NCBI GenBank assembly: GCA_020632595.1
Contig: JACKFF010000001.1
Span: 496,001-560,000, forward strand
Length of the DNA stretch: 64,000 nucleotides
Direction of reading: 5' to 3'
Origin: Nitrospiraceae bacterium
Lineage (GTDB): Bacteria > Nitrospirota > Nitrospiria > Nitrospirales > UBA8639
Shown here: piece after piece, positions 27,172-35,948 of the stretch
Layout: the number at the start of each line of letters is the position of its first letter
Numbering within the stretch: the stretch's first letter is position 1
Program-made: the position numbers and the translations under genes
The notes under the pieces: generated by a model
What the model was told of the DNA's origin: nothing
The model's database searches: none
The model's input: the letters and a program-made list of their open reading frames with translations, nothing else

Positions 27172-28351
27172 GACCTGACTTGTTCACGGCCTGTTGCCTG
27201 GCCTGCCTGGCCGATTTGCGGTTACCTCCAGCCACCATCTGAAATTCATACAGCCTCGATTCCAACGGGCCATTGAACAGGGGGATTTTGCGGGATGGCG
27301 CTAAGTGAATCAGTTTAGGAAGACGCGAATCGGCCGTGAGCACAAAGACATCCCACCCCGCAAACCGCTGCTTCAACAGATTCCCAAACTTCGGATACCA
27401 CTCCTCCAGCTCCGACCGGTCTCCCATTCTCACTCCATAAGGAGGATTGGTGACCAGACAACCCTTCGGTGCAGGAGGCGTCACATCTAATACATCAACC
27501 TGACTCAATTGAATCTCCTCAAGCCCCAGGCCTTCAAGATTACTTCTGGCCATGGTCAAGGCATTCGGATCCTCATCATACCCCACAATAGAAAGACCCG
27601 GACCTGGGAGGATCGATTTGCTCGACTCTTGGCGTACATTCTCCCAGATCGTGTCATCAAAGTTCTGCAGGTGCCGAAAGGCAAATTCCCGCCCCCGGCC
27701 CGGGGCAATCCCTTTGGCCATTAACGCCGCCTCAATTAAAAATGTGCCGGCGCCACACATCGGATCAAGCAAGACCTGCTCACCGGTCCAACCCGAAATC
27801 CTGAGAATACCTGCCGCCAAATTTTCTCGTATCGGGGCGTCTCCCGCCACCTTTCGCCATCCACGCTTAAACAACGGATCTCCGGAGGTGTCGATATACC
27901 ACACCACATGCTCTGCATCGACAAAGACCACAATTTGAATATCGGGTTGTCGTTTATTTACCTCGGGGCGCGCATGTGTCGCCCGGACAAATCGGTCACA
28001 AACGGCATCTTTCACTCGCAACGTCGCAAACTCCAGACTCTTCAGTGGAGAATGTTGAGCAATGACACGAACTTTGATGTGACAGTCCACGGAAAAATAT
28101 TCCGGCCAGGGAAGACTGGAGGCGAGGCGATACAGGTCCTCCTCATCCCGGTACCACCCCTGCCCGACCCGCCACAAAATACGGCTGGCAATCCGACTTT
28201 CCAAATTGAGCCGGTAGCAGAGCGGAAAAGGGCCCTGACATTCAACGCCGCCAGGAGTCGATCGAATCTGCTGCCCGCCTAATTCTTGAAGTTCTTGGCT
28301 CAGCACTTCTTCTAAGCCACGAGGACAGGTTGCAAAAAATAATTCCATCAT
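27164..28351 (-). CDS. THUMP-domain class I RNA methyltransferase (RlmL/Trm14-like)
   Basis: 395 residues. FFATCPRGLEEVLSQELQEL opens the ferredoxin-like/THUMP RNA-binding part (about 1-160). The methyltransferase domain follows, with LLDPMCGAGTFLIEAALMA binding S-adenosylmethionine and VTNPPYGVRMGD as the catalytic NPPY motif of N2-guanine methylation. It corresponds to the N-terminal part of E. coli RlmKL, which methylates G2445 of 23S rRNA. tRNA m2G6 is an alternative for this length. It stands alone. Confidence 0.9.
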   Translation of the reverse strand: MMELFFATCPRGLEEVLSQELQELGGQQIRSTPGGVECQGPFPLCYRLNLESRIASRILWRVGQGWYRDEEDLYRLASSLPWPEYFSVDCHIKVRVIAQHSPLKSLEFATLRVKDAVCDRFVRATHARPEVNKRQPDIQIVVFVDAEHVVWYIDTSGDPLFKRGWRKVAGDAPIRENLAAGILRISGWTGEQVLLDPMCGAGTFLIEAALMAKGIAPGRGREFAFRHLQNFDDTIWENVRQESSKSILPGPGLSIVGYDEDPNALTMARSNLEGLGLEEIQLSQVDVLDVTPPAPKGCLVTNPPYGVRMGDRSELEEWYPKFGNLLKQRFAGWDVFVLTADSRLPKLIHLAPSRKIPLFNGPLESRLYEFQMVAGGNRKSARQARQQAVNKSGLR

Positions 28352-28460
28352 ATGACCAATCGCGGGATGTCTGGTTACCGATTCAGCTTAGCAAGAATCA
28401 TTGATGAAGAATATTCCCGCCAACGGGTTTAACGGGTGCCCAATCCCATTCGTGTCTGCC

Positions 28461-28772
28461 TCATTCAGGTAGGATCAGGTTTAACTTATAAGGATCGGGG
28501 GGTTCCGGGTGGTGGAAGCTGAATCCAGCAGCCTCCTCATAATCAACCGTGACGCCCTCCAGACGTTGTGCACAAGAGCCGTCTATGGCAATGATGAGCC
28601 CTTCAAGATCTAAGACCGAATCCTCCTGTGTCACGGCATCTTCAAGAGTAATGGAAAAAACCAGGACTTTGTCATCCCGGTCCCGAACGGATAAACGCAC
28701 AATGGGATCCTCGGGGTGCTCTTCGATTAAGGCTTTCAATTTTTCTACGGCGGGTGGTGTGATGCGGATCAT
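28461..28772 (-). CDS. HesB/IscA-like protein with one Cys
   Basis: 103 residues from ATG 28772, preceded by AGAGGAGAG; a longer frame begins at 28799. MIRITPPAVEKLKALIEEHP and VTVDYEEAAGFSFHHPEPP follow the HesB/IscA A-type carrier pattern. However, A-type scaffolds have three conserved Cys (one central, CGC at the end), and only the SCAQRLEG Cys is seen here. It may be a non-iron relative. It lies near no iron-sulfur assembly gene. Confidence 0.7.
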   Translation of the reverse strand: MIRITPPAVEKLKALIEEHPEDPIVRLSVRDRDDKVLVFSITLEDAVTQEDSVLDLEGLIIAIDGSCAQRLEGVTVDYEEAAGFSFHHPEPPDPYKLNLILPE

Positions 28773-28909
28773 GATCTCTCCTCTTGACGAAACCGCCAAC
28801 CGTCACATTGACCTGCAATGTCTCGCATAACATCAAGCTCCTTTCACAACGTACATAGTCATCGAGCAATCTTCCTTAAGATTCATACCATCCCGGTCCC
28901 GGAACTGCG

Positions 28910-29989
28910 TTACAGGCGATAGACTTCAGGATTGACACAGTGTGGCAGCGCGTCCCCGCGTAACCCGGCAACCATATTCTCAGCGGCAATGCAAGCCATT
29001 CTGGTCCGTGTCGCCACAGACGCGCTCCCCAAGTGCGGGATAACCAGACAGTTGGGAAGCGTGAGGAGCGGGTGTGTCGCAGGAATGGGCTCCGGATCCG
29101 TCACATCCAAGGCTGCCCCACCAATATGGCCATGCACTAAGGCGCGATACAGGGCCTCTGAATCGACCACGCTTCCACGAGCCGTATTGATCAGAATACT
29201 TGATGGCTTCATGGCTTGAAATTCGGCTTCCCCAATCAAATGATGCGTGTGAGGAGTCAGGGGGACGTGCAGACTCACAAAATCCGCCCGGGCTAATGCT
29301 TCATGCAGGTCAACCTCATGGAATGCCTCCCTGACCGGTTCGCCCTGGCTGGTCCCTTTCTCAAAACCCTTCCGGTGCATGGTTGGTTTGGCAATGGACT
29401 GAGTGCCAGACTCCAGTGAGACCGAAGATTGAGGTGCTCCATTCCCACCCTTCGGTGACGGCACCGCTAGCACATCCATGTGAAATCCTTGCGCCCGCCT
29501 GGCCATAGCCTGCCCGATCCTCCCAAATCCCACAATGCCTAACGTCGCACCATGCACATCCTGTCCCAGCAAAAGATCGGGGCTCCAGGTCGTCCACTGC
29601 CCCTGTCGCACATATTCAACCCCTTCGACGATTCGTCTGGCTGCAGAAAGGAGCAAAGCAAAAGCCAGATCCGCCGTTGTTTCGGTTAAAATACCCGGCG
29701 TGTGCCCAACCGGAATGCCACGGGCTGTACAGGCACCAACATCGATATGGTCATATCCGACGGCCATGGTGCTAATCACCCGAAGCCGTTTCCCAACCTG
29801 AATCACCTTCCGATCAATCCGGTCCGTCAACAGGCAATACAGCCCCTCTGCCTCAGGAAGATGATCCAACAACCATTTCCGGTCAACGGGGCAATCCTGC
29901 TCCCAGCACACAAGATCGGCCTGTGCCCCTAATATTTCCCAAGCCTGTTGAGGGAGACGTCGGGTGACAATAACGATCGGAAGGGCCAT
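28910..29989 (-). CDS. D-2-hydroxyacid dehydrogenase (GhrB/glyoxylate reductase-like)
   Basis: 359 residues, about 30-40 longer than the family norm. It has TMAVGYDHIDVGACTARGI, the dinucleotide motif GIVGFGRIGQAMA near 150, and the catalytic Arg, Glu and His (INTARGSVVDSEAL, VTDPEPIPATHPL, NCLVIPHLGSAS). It reduces glyoxylate or hydroxypyruvate with NAD(P)H. The excess length is a Ser/Gly/Lys-rich insert at about residues 180-215, right after the nucleotide fold, in a surface loop in known structures. Substrate is not fixed by the sequence. Confidence 0.88.
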   Translation of the reverse strand: MALPIVIVTRRLPQQAWEILGAQADLVCWEQDCPVDRKWLLDHLPEAEGLYCLLTDRIDRKVIQVGKRLRVISTMAVGYDHIDVGACTARGIPVGHTPGILTETTADLAFALLLSAARRIVEGVEYVRQGQWTTWSPDLLLGQDVHGATLGIVGFGRIGQAMARRAQGFHMDVLAVPSPKGGNGAPQSSVSLESGTQSIAKPTMHRKGFEKGTSQGEPVREAFHEVDLHEALARADFVSLHVPLTPHTHHLIGEAEFQAMKPSSILINTARGSVVDSEALYRALVHGHIGGAALDVTDPEPIPATHPLLTLPNCLVIPHLGSASVATRTRMACIAAENMVAGLRGDALPHCVNPEVYRL

Positions 29990-30043
29990 CGCTATGCTCT
30001 TTTTCTTTTGGTTATCATGCTTGAAACACTCAACGACCAGGCA

Positions 30044-31048
30044 TTACCAGAAAAGTACCGAAACCACAAATACCACATAACACAGACCGTTCATAACCAG
30101 GTGAATGGGCTTCAACACGCCCCGCCGTACCACCCAGGTCAAATAGCTGGCCGCCACCAGCGTCATCGCCATTCCCATGAGAATTTCATGTTGCGGCACC
30201 CAGGCTGTCAGCATGATTCCCAAGGCCGGCAATAAACTCCCCTGAAAGACCATGGCCCCGGAAATATTCCCGACAGCCAGGGTATCCCGATCGCGCCGGA
30301 TCCAAATAATGCTGTTTACTTTTTCCGGCAATTCAGTCGCAATTGGAATAATGAGGAGAGACAGGACTAAGGCCGAAACGCCCCACTTGGGGGCAAGATG
30401 TTCAATCCCATACACAAACCCTTTCGCCCCCAACACAATGAGGCCCAGGCCACATCCCACTTGGAACAAGATCACTATTAAAGTATCGGGAAGCCCCACT
30501 TTGGTCATATACAGCGGATGATCCGCCTCGGTCCCATGTCCATCATCCACTAAATTGTCTGATGATCGAATGGTTTGATACAAATACACCACATACAGGA
30601 TCACCAGCGTGCCGGCAATGGCAGGCCGCACCCAACTCCAACCCTGGGGAACAAACACCGCAATCACTCCCAGACAAAACGCCCAATTAAACCAGAGAAG
30701 ATCACGGGCGAAACCGATTGGCTCAGGATTCAAGCTGCCATGCCATCCTCTTTTCCGGGCGGCAAAGAACCCCATCAGAAAAAAGGCTAATGTGGCCAAC
30801 ATCAGAGGCGCCCCGAGGATTGCCCCAACCCCCACTTCGTGCCGCAAGGTTTCAGAACCCGATGACAACAAGATGGCAAAGATTGGGACCATCGTTTCCG
30901 GTAATGCCGTTCCCACCGCCGCAAATACCGAACCCGTCACGCCTTCCGAAATCCCGAGACGCTCTCCAAAATGTTCTAAACTGTTTGTGAACGCCTCCGC
31001 CCCCAACAAAATGACGACCAATGATGCGAAGAGAATCAGGATGTCCAT
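30044..31048 (-). CDS. CaCA-family cation antiporter (Na+/Ca2+ exchanger-like)
   Basis: 334 residues from ATG 31048; the open frame begins at 31090, but the first 14 residues are not hydrophobic and the family begins at MDILILFASLV. Two alpha-repeats are visible: AAVGTALPETMVPIFAILL in the first half and IPIATELPEKVNSIIWIRRD in the second, both with the Glu that binds the cation. About ten hydrophobic segments. It exchanges Ca2+ for Na+ or H+ across the inner membrane. Monocistronic by spacing. Confidence 0.87.
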   Translation of the reverse strand: MDILILFASLVVILLGAEAFTNSLEHFGERLGISEGVTGSVFAAVGTALPETMVPIFAILLSSGSETLRHEVGVGAILGAPLMLATLAFFLMGFFAARKRGWHGSLNPEPIGFARDLLWFNWAFCLGVIAVFVPQGWSWVRPAIAGTLVILYVVYLYQTIRSSDNLVDDGHGTEADHPLYMTKVGLPDTLIVILFQVGCGLGLIVLGAKGFVYGIEHLAPKWGVSALVLSLLIIPIATELPEKVNSIIWIRRDRDTLAVGNISGAMVFQGSLLPALGIMLTAWVPQHEILMGMAMTLVAASYLTWVVRRGVLKPIHLVMNGLCYVVFVVSVLFW

Positions 31049-31228
31049 ATGAAAAAGGCACAATCCCTTTTTATTATGAGAAATTTTCAAGTGGCATGCT
31101 AAATTTCATAATACTTTCAGATAATTACGCGCCCTAGGGTCAGGCTATGTGCCTTCAGGCACCGGGCACTGCTCCCAGGACACCCCCCCACCTTGCCATC
31201 TGGAAATTTATTCTTCTACACTCCCTCT

Positions 31229-31381
31229 ATGGACAACATCACAACAGGCATTTTGCTCGTCCTAAGTACCATTGTGATCTATGCTCTAATCGTTCGTTGG
31301 TGGCGCCATCGCCGGGCCGCCAAACTCGCTGATAAACTTCTCGCGGAAGTCATCCGGGGTAAAGACGCCTTTCGTCGATAA
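31229..31381 (+). CDS. Possible 50-residue single-span membrane protein
   Basis: One hydrophobic helix (about 8-24) followed by a basic stretch, WWRHRRAAK, and an amphipathic tail, the layout of small inner-membrane proteins. It has no clear ribosome site. Its last 96 bases overlap the end of the SprT-like gene on the other strand, so at least one of the two ends may be misjudged. Confidence 0.35.
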   Translation: MDNITTGILLVLSTIVIYALIVRWWRHRRAAKLADKLLAEVIRGKDAFRR

Positions 31382-32062
31382 GGCTTCGGCCTCCTTCATT
31401 CCATCCACACACAACATCTGCACTGTCGATTCATCCTCTGCCTGATGTCTTCCGAGATTCGCGCCTCCCTCGTCCATCCCTTCCTCATGGCTTTTTTGAG
31501 TTTGATGTACCTCAACTTCGACAAGTTTTCCTCGACATCGGCTACAAATATGTCGGCCCGGAATAATCGTTCGTCGTTGCCGATGATAGGCCATGCCGCA
31601 TTGCAGGCACTGCCAGGCATAGCGATGATGTCTTTGAACCGCCACATTCAACTGATGGCGGACGGTCACCCCGAGTCCCGCCGCATTCATCCGGTGCATC
31701 ATCTTTCGAAACTCTACCCCATGGGACGGGCGATGCTTCCGAATATCAAACTGCCATTGATGAATCATTTCATGCGCCAACGTTCGTCGAAGCTCTTCTT
31801 CGGGTTGATCGCGAAGCAAGGGGGCGGACAGCCGAATCACTCGAGCCGCACCATGCCGATATTCACGTGAGGCCCACCAGCTTCTTGGGCCAACCTGACT
31901 CACAAACAGCCCGGCCGATGCGGTTAATCGTGTGCTCCACTCAATGGTAATCCGAGGTAACCGGTTCTCAAAAAAGTGGTGGGCAAGACTCTGCCACATG
32001 GCTTGCACCTTTTCCAAAGGAACAACCCTGTGACAGATGATACCGGCGGAAGATTTCACCAA
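31286..32062 (-). CDS. SprT-like zinc metalloprotease
   Basis: 258 residues from GTG 32062. The active-site motif HEMIHQWQ lies near residue 97, and a C-terminal zinc ribbon is present (CLQCGMAYH ... CSRCRGKL). The SprT/Spartan fold includes proteases that cut DNA-crosslinked proteins, but bacterial SprT roles are mostly unknown. The tail after about residue 190 is Glu/Gln rich and has no match that I recognise. It overlaps the small plus-strand frame. Confidence 0.8.
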   Translation of the reverse strand: MVKSSAGIICHRVVPLEKVQAMWQSLAHHFFENRLPRITIEWSTRLTASAGLFVSQVGPRSWWASREYRHGAARVIRLSAPLLRDQPEEELRRTLAHEMIHQWQFDIRKHRPSHGVEFRKMMHRMNAAGLGVTVRHQLNVAVQRHHRYAWQCLQCGMAYHRQRRTIIPGRHICSRCRGKLVEVEVHQTQKSHEEGMDEGGANLGRHQAEDESTVQMLCVDGMKEAEALSTKGVFTPDDFREKFISEFGGPAMAPPTND

Positions 32063-32173
32063 GATTTCCAGGTGGGTTGGCTATACATCAGATAGTGGCT
32101 ATGTTACCATTTTTTTGCCTTTCGGAACAAAAACTTTCACTCACACCGCCATCATTCAACTGTATTTTTTGAT

Positions 32174-32668
32174 ATGACCATCGAGGTATTAGATCCAACC
32201 ACGGATAACCAATTCATGCGCCTAGCCCTGGACTTGGCGCATCAGGCCTTTCGTGCGGAAGAAGTCCCGGTTGGGGCGGTGCTGGTCCAGAATAAGCAAA
32301 TCCTTGCGACGGGCTTCAATCAACGGGAGAGCACACAAGATCCGACCGCACATGCCGAACTCATGGCCATTCGATCCGCTTCGATGGCACTGGGGTCCTG
32401 GCGTCTAACAGACACCACCCTCTATGTGACATTGGAACCCTGTGCCATGTGTGCAGGAGCCATCATTCAGGCTAGAATTGCCCGAGTCGTGTTTGGCACA
32501 TGGGATCCAAAGGCCGGCGCCTGTGGGTCAATCTGCAATCTCACGGCAGAGACCAGGTTTAATCACCGGGTGAGAGTCGACTCAGATATCCTGGCAGATG
32601 ATTGTCGAGCGATCTTGCAGAATTTTTTTCAGCAACTACGGAGTAACCAACCAGTTCCTACCGCATAA
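32174..32668 (+). CDS. tadA: tRNA-specific adenosine deaminase
   Basis: 164 residues, family length. The zinc and catalytic motifs are intact: TAHAELMAIRSA (His and Glu) and LEPCAMCAGAI (two Cys). FNHRVRVDSDILADDC matches the TadA C-terminus. It converts A34 to inosine in tRNA-Arg(ACG). Its stop lies only 13 bases before the tRNA-Ser gene. No good ribosome site is seen. Confidence 0.93.
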   Translation: MTIEVLDPTTDNQFMRLALDLAHQAFRAEEVPVGAVLVQNKQILATGFNQRESTQDPTAHAELMAIRSASMALGSWRLTDTTLYVTLEPCAMCAGAIIQARIARVVFGTWDPKAGACGSICNLTAETRFNHRVRVDSDILADDCRAILQNFFQQLRSNQPVPTA

Positions 32669-32681
32669 CATAAACGAACAC

Positions 32682-32770
32682 GGAGAGGTGCGAGAGTGGC
32701 CGATTCGGACGGTCTCGAAAACCGTTGTCCTCACAAGGGACCGTGGGTTCAAATCCCACCCTCTCCGCCA
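32682..32770 (+). tRNA. tRNA-Ser (anticodon CGA)
   Basis: An 89-base gene with 3' CCA encoded. The acceptor stem GGAGAGG pairs with CCTCTCC, G is the discriminator, the anticodon loop is CTCGAAA (anticodon CGA), and a long variable arm (GTCC...GGAC) is typical of tRNA-Ser. The T-loop is GTTCAAAT. Its 3' end is copied at 39639, so it is the likely integration site of the following island. Confidence 0.95.
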
Positions 32771-32898
32771 ACCTTTGCATGGCGAATTCCTAATCGCCAA
32801 TTCCACAGCGCTCCTCCGCGAGCCTTGATCTTCTATTTATCTATGCCTACCCTCTCCGGCCATGAAAAATGTATTCATGGTTTTCACTGATCTCTTTT
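32748..32898 (+). repeat. Direct repeat, left copy (tRNA-Ser 3' end plus flank)
   Basis: The last 23 bases of the tRNA and about 125 bases of downstream sequence recur at 39639. The first ~72 bases differ at only a few positions; the rest is similar but more diverged. The copy ends where the IS6-type element begins. Confidence 0.85.
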
Positions 32899-32901
32899 TC
32901 A

Positions 32902-33681
32902 GGCATTGTCAATTTAACTTGATGCGCTCATATGGGAACGAGGGTTCCCTCCCCCTTATTCACACACCGATCTGAAAAGCCTGGGTGCGCAGGAGGCAAT
33001 AATTGACCGCCTGCATGAGGTGGCGGCCAAAGCGAAAGAGATTTTGTGTCAGGCCATGCAGCGTGAGCAATCGTTGAGCTTGGTGCGAAGAAGAAAAGCA
33101 GCGCATACGGTATTCTTGTTGTCGCGTCGGTTGGTGCGAGCCCTCCACGCGGTTACTGGCATAGACCGAATTGTGATGTTCCACGGTCGGCATGACATCA
33201 CGGTGTGCCGCGTCATAGCTTCGGAGTTTGTCAGTGATGAGGCAGCGGGGTTCAACACCTTGCCTTTTCAATAACCGAGGGAAGAAGCGAACCGGGGCGT
33301 GTTTATTGGGCCGGCGTTGCACCAGGATATCAATCGTGTCGCCATCTTGATCCACTGCCCGCCACAGATACTGCCGTTCCCCTTGGATGGTCACAAAGAC
33401 TTCGTTGATGTGCCAGGTATTGCCCAAGCGTCCTTGCCGTTTTTTGAGTTTGTGAGCATAGCCAGGACCAACCTTCTGACACCATTGGCCAACAGTTTCA
33501 TAGGTGATGGTGATCCCTCGTTCGAAGAAGCTCTTCCACTTCCCGGAAGCTCAAACAGAATCGATGGTACAGCCACGCCGCATGGCTAATAATTTCTGAA
33601 GAAAAACGATGGCGTTGATAGCTGGGAGTTGTGGTGTTCATGCGACCCAGTCTGCTGAACCCGGGTTAAATTGACAAGGCC
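32902..33681 (-). mobile_element. IS6-family insertion sequence, decayed
   Basis: About 780 bases, bounded by GGCATTGTCAATTTAAC on the left and, reversed, GGCCTTGTCAATTTAAC on the right: a 17-base inverted repeat with one mismatch. The size and transposase type agree with IS6. No 8-base target duplication could be found, consistent with rearrangement after insertion. Confidence 0.85.
32960..33641 (-). pseudogene. IS6-family transposase with a -1 frameshift
   Basis: Begins at ATG 33641 (RHRFSSEIISHAAWLYHRFC, then LSFREVEELL) and loses frame where one T is missing before TCGAACGAGG; the next frame continues ERGITITYETVGQWCQK and the DDE core. The catalytic residues remain: Asp in INEVFVTIQG, Asp in LITDKLRSYDAAH, Glu in NRVEGSHQPTRQQEY. 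A single-base loss makes it nonfunctional unless a programmed frameshift acts there. Confidence 0.85.
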
Positions 33682-33803
33682 GACGCCCACGTGCTCTTCT
33701 GAGCATGCCCACTAAAATGGTCGAGCTTGCGCCGAAACCGAACAGGATAACGGATCGTTTTGTACTCCAATAGCCGCTGATGATGACTTCGCCGGGCACT
33801 CGG

Positions 33804-35468
33804 TTAAAAACGAGAACTGGTCAGCACCACATCGGCATCAGCCCATGCCTCGTCAAATTGCTGTCGAACGGCGTAGGCTTCTTCCGTTTTCCCTTGTCCG
33901 TTCAAACTTTGCACGAGTCCAAACAAGGACCAGCCATTCTGCGGGTGGTACTCTAAATCTTTTCGGTAAACCGACTCGGCCTCTTTCAGTTCCCCAGCTT
34001 GTATGAATATGGCTCCCAAGACCTGCCGTGGAGGAAGATACCAATCTTTGGGTTCCGTATAGTTCAAGCCATCTTCTAATTCAATCGCTTTCGTGAGCCA
34101 AGCCACGGCCGACCGCGTGTCTCCACGCGCCGCTGCAAGTTCCCCTTCTAAGATCGCCTCCGCAATGGCGACAATCATCGAAACGGGATTGAGGTCAAAG
34201 ATTGTGAGTTGAGCCATTCCGGGATCTTTCGCGATCTTCTTCAGTTCCGTGAGTTCCTGGTGAGCGTGATCCAATCTTCCTTGCCTGACGAAGGCCAGAC
34301 CGCGGGCGTAATGCCGAATCGCCGCGGGATAGAGCAAATCCGCCTGGGGGACGGGCTCATGGAGCACGTCCGCCCACTGCCCAAACAGCGCCTTAGTATA
34401 GAGCGGCATCAACCAAAAATGTTGAAGGGTGCCCCCAAATCCGGGATCCCGCATCGCTTCTGGATTGACGGTAGCGGCGGTATCGTTCGCCGCTTGAGTC
34501 GCCACGGCTTTTTGCCCTGTTTTTGCCGTGGCGGCCCACAAGAAATGGTAGTTATGCGGCACATACGCAGCGGTGTAAATACTTTCCGTATGGGAATGAC
34601 TCAAATAATGCTGATCAACTTTGACGGCCCGTTGATTGGCTAACGCCGCATCCCAGTACCGCCCTAGTCGAATATAGATATGGCCAGGCATGTGTACCAA
34701 ATGGCCGGAGCCTGGCACCAGGGTTTCCAATCGTTTGGCACTTGACAGCCCTTTCTCCGGATAGGGTGACGCTTCGACCGCATGAATGTAGAGGTGATTG
34801 GCCAAGGGGTGGTTAGGGGCAAACGACAGAACCGTTTCCAACGTGGAGGTCACCTCCCCCGTCCACGGTTGAGGCTCCCCTTCTTTTGTCCAAAAATCCC
34901 ACGGATGAAGATCCATCAACGCTTCTGCCAAAAGCGCACCGACCACTGCATCATCGGAATACTGTCTGAACACGTTTCGCATCGCCTCGGCATATGCCTC
35001 ATCGAGATGACTTCGATCTTTCTCCACATCCTTGGCATACCGCCTGGAGAGAGCGTTGATCAGGCCTTCCTCCTTGGATGTCACTTTGTCAATCAAGGCT
35101 AACGCTTTTTGGATCGCGCCATAGGCTTGCGGGACCACCGAGGGATCCATAGGAGCATTAATATTCGGACCCAGGACCAAAGCTTCCCCCCAGAAGCACA
35201 TCGCACAGCTTGGATCGAGCCGCGCCGCCTCCCGAAATGACCTCGCAGCTTCCGCATGATTAAAGCCGGAGGTTAAGATCAACCCTTGATCAAAATACCG
35301 CTGGGCCAGTGGGACCGAGGTCGTTATCGGATAGGTGTAGTGACCTAAGTTATCCTGAAGAATAACCTCTTCTTGCTCATGAGCCAGTCCTGGTGCCACC
35401 AACCTACTGATAAGCAGTAATGCGATGGTCACGCCTAATAAGATAGTTGACCAGTATCTCTTCTTCAT
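33804..35468 (-). CDS. Secreted TPR protein
   Basis: 554 residues. Start 35468 is fixed by AAAAAAGGAGGATATCAA, and an N-terminal signal peptide ends near LVAPGLAHEQ. Tetratricopeptide-like helices occur throughout (FNHAEAARSFREAARLDP near residue 70, more at 400-540), and the CAMCFWGEALVLGPN segment with LVHMPGHIYIRLGRYWDAA is typical of a widespread uncharacterised periplasmic TPR family. The role is unknown. It is the last gene of the island operon, separated from the molybdoenzyme by 480 bases. Confidence 0.8.
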   Translation of the reverse strand: MKKRYWSTILLGVTIALLLISRLVAPGLAHEQEEVILQDNLGHYTYPITTSVPLAQRYFDQGLILTSGFNHAEAARSFREAARLDPSCAMCFWGEALVLGPNINAPMDPSVVPQAYGAIQKALALIDKVTSKEEGLINALSRRYAKDVEKDRSHLDEAYAEAMRNVFRQYSDDAVVGALLAEALMDLHPWDFWTKEGEPQPWTGEVTSTLETVLSFAPNHPLANHLYIHAVEASPYPEKGLSSAKRLETLVPGSGHLVHMPGHIYIRLGRYWDAALANQRAVKVDQHYLSHSHTESIYTAAYVPHNYHFLWAATAKTGQKAVATQAANDTAATVNPEAMRDPGFGGTLQHFWLMPLYTKALFGQWADVLHEPVPQADLLYPAAIRHYARGLAFVRQGRLDHAHQELTELKKIAKDPGMAQLTIFDLNPVSMIVAIAEAILEGELAAARGDTRSAVAWLTKAIELEDGLNYTEPKDWYLPPRQVLGAIFIQAGELKEAESVYRKDLEYHPQNGWSLFGLVQSLNGQGKTEEAYAVRQQFDEAWADADVVLTSSRF

Positions 35469-35948
35469 TTGATATCCTCCTTTTTTGTATTCACGTAAGG
35501 CTCCCGCTTCAGGAGACAACGAAGAAATAGGATAATTTTACGAGTGATTTTCCTGAACATGGCGAATGCCTAATCGCCCCTGCCAGGGGACTCTTCTGCC
35601 AGCTCTTATTTTCTCTTTACTGCTCTCTCCTTGCATAGCAGGAAATCTTCGACCAACCAACAAACCATCGCGCGTCCTCTTATCAGTGCCCTTATCTGAA
35701 ACGTGCATTCTTTTCCCCTGACGATCACCCATCGTGCAATCCCTAGTTTGGTTGAGGTGCGACTCTCCTGTTTATCCGCGCTTCAAATCCGGATTCCTTT
35801 GCAGGAACTGACTTCACCATTTTTGCTTCGGCTAGGTGTTTCCGCAGGGGGTGAATTTCTCACCTCTGCGCGGGATTGGGAATCCAGGACCCACCGGAGC
35901 CATGATGGATTCCCCCCTTCGCAGGCCAGACAAAACGCGTCTTCACCC
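35469..35948. other. Intergenic region with a partial flank repeat
   Basis: No gene is seen. CATGGCGAATGCCTAATCGCC at 35558-35578 nearly repeats CATGGCGAATTCCTAATCGCC found downstream of tRNA-Ser and in the right-hand copy, so this is a third, shorter remnant. A long open frame on the plus strand is the shadow of the molybdoenzyme gene. Confidence 0.5.
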
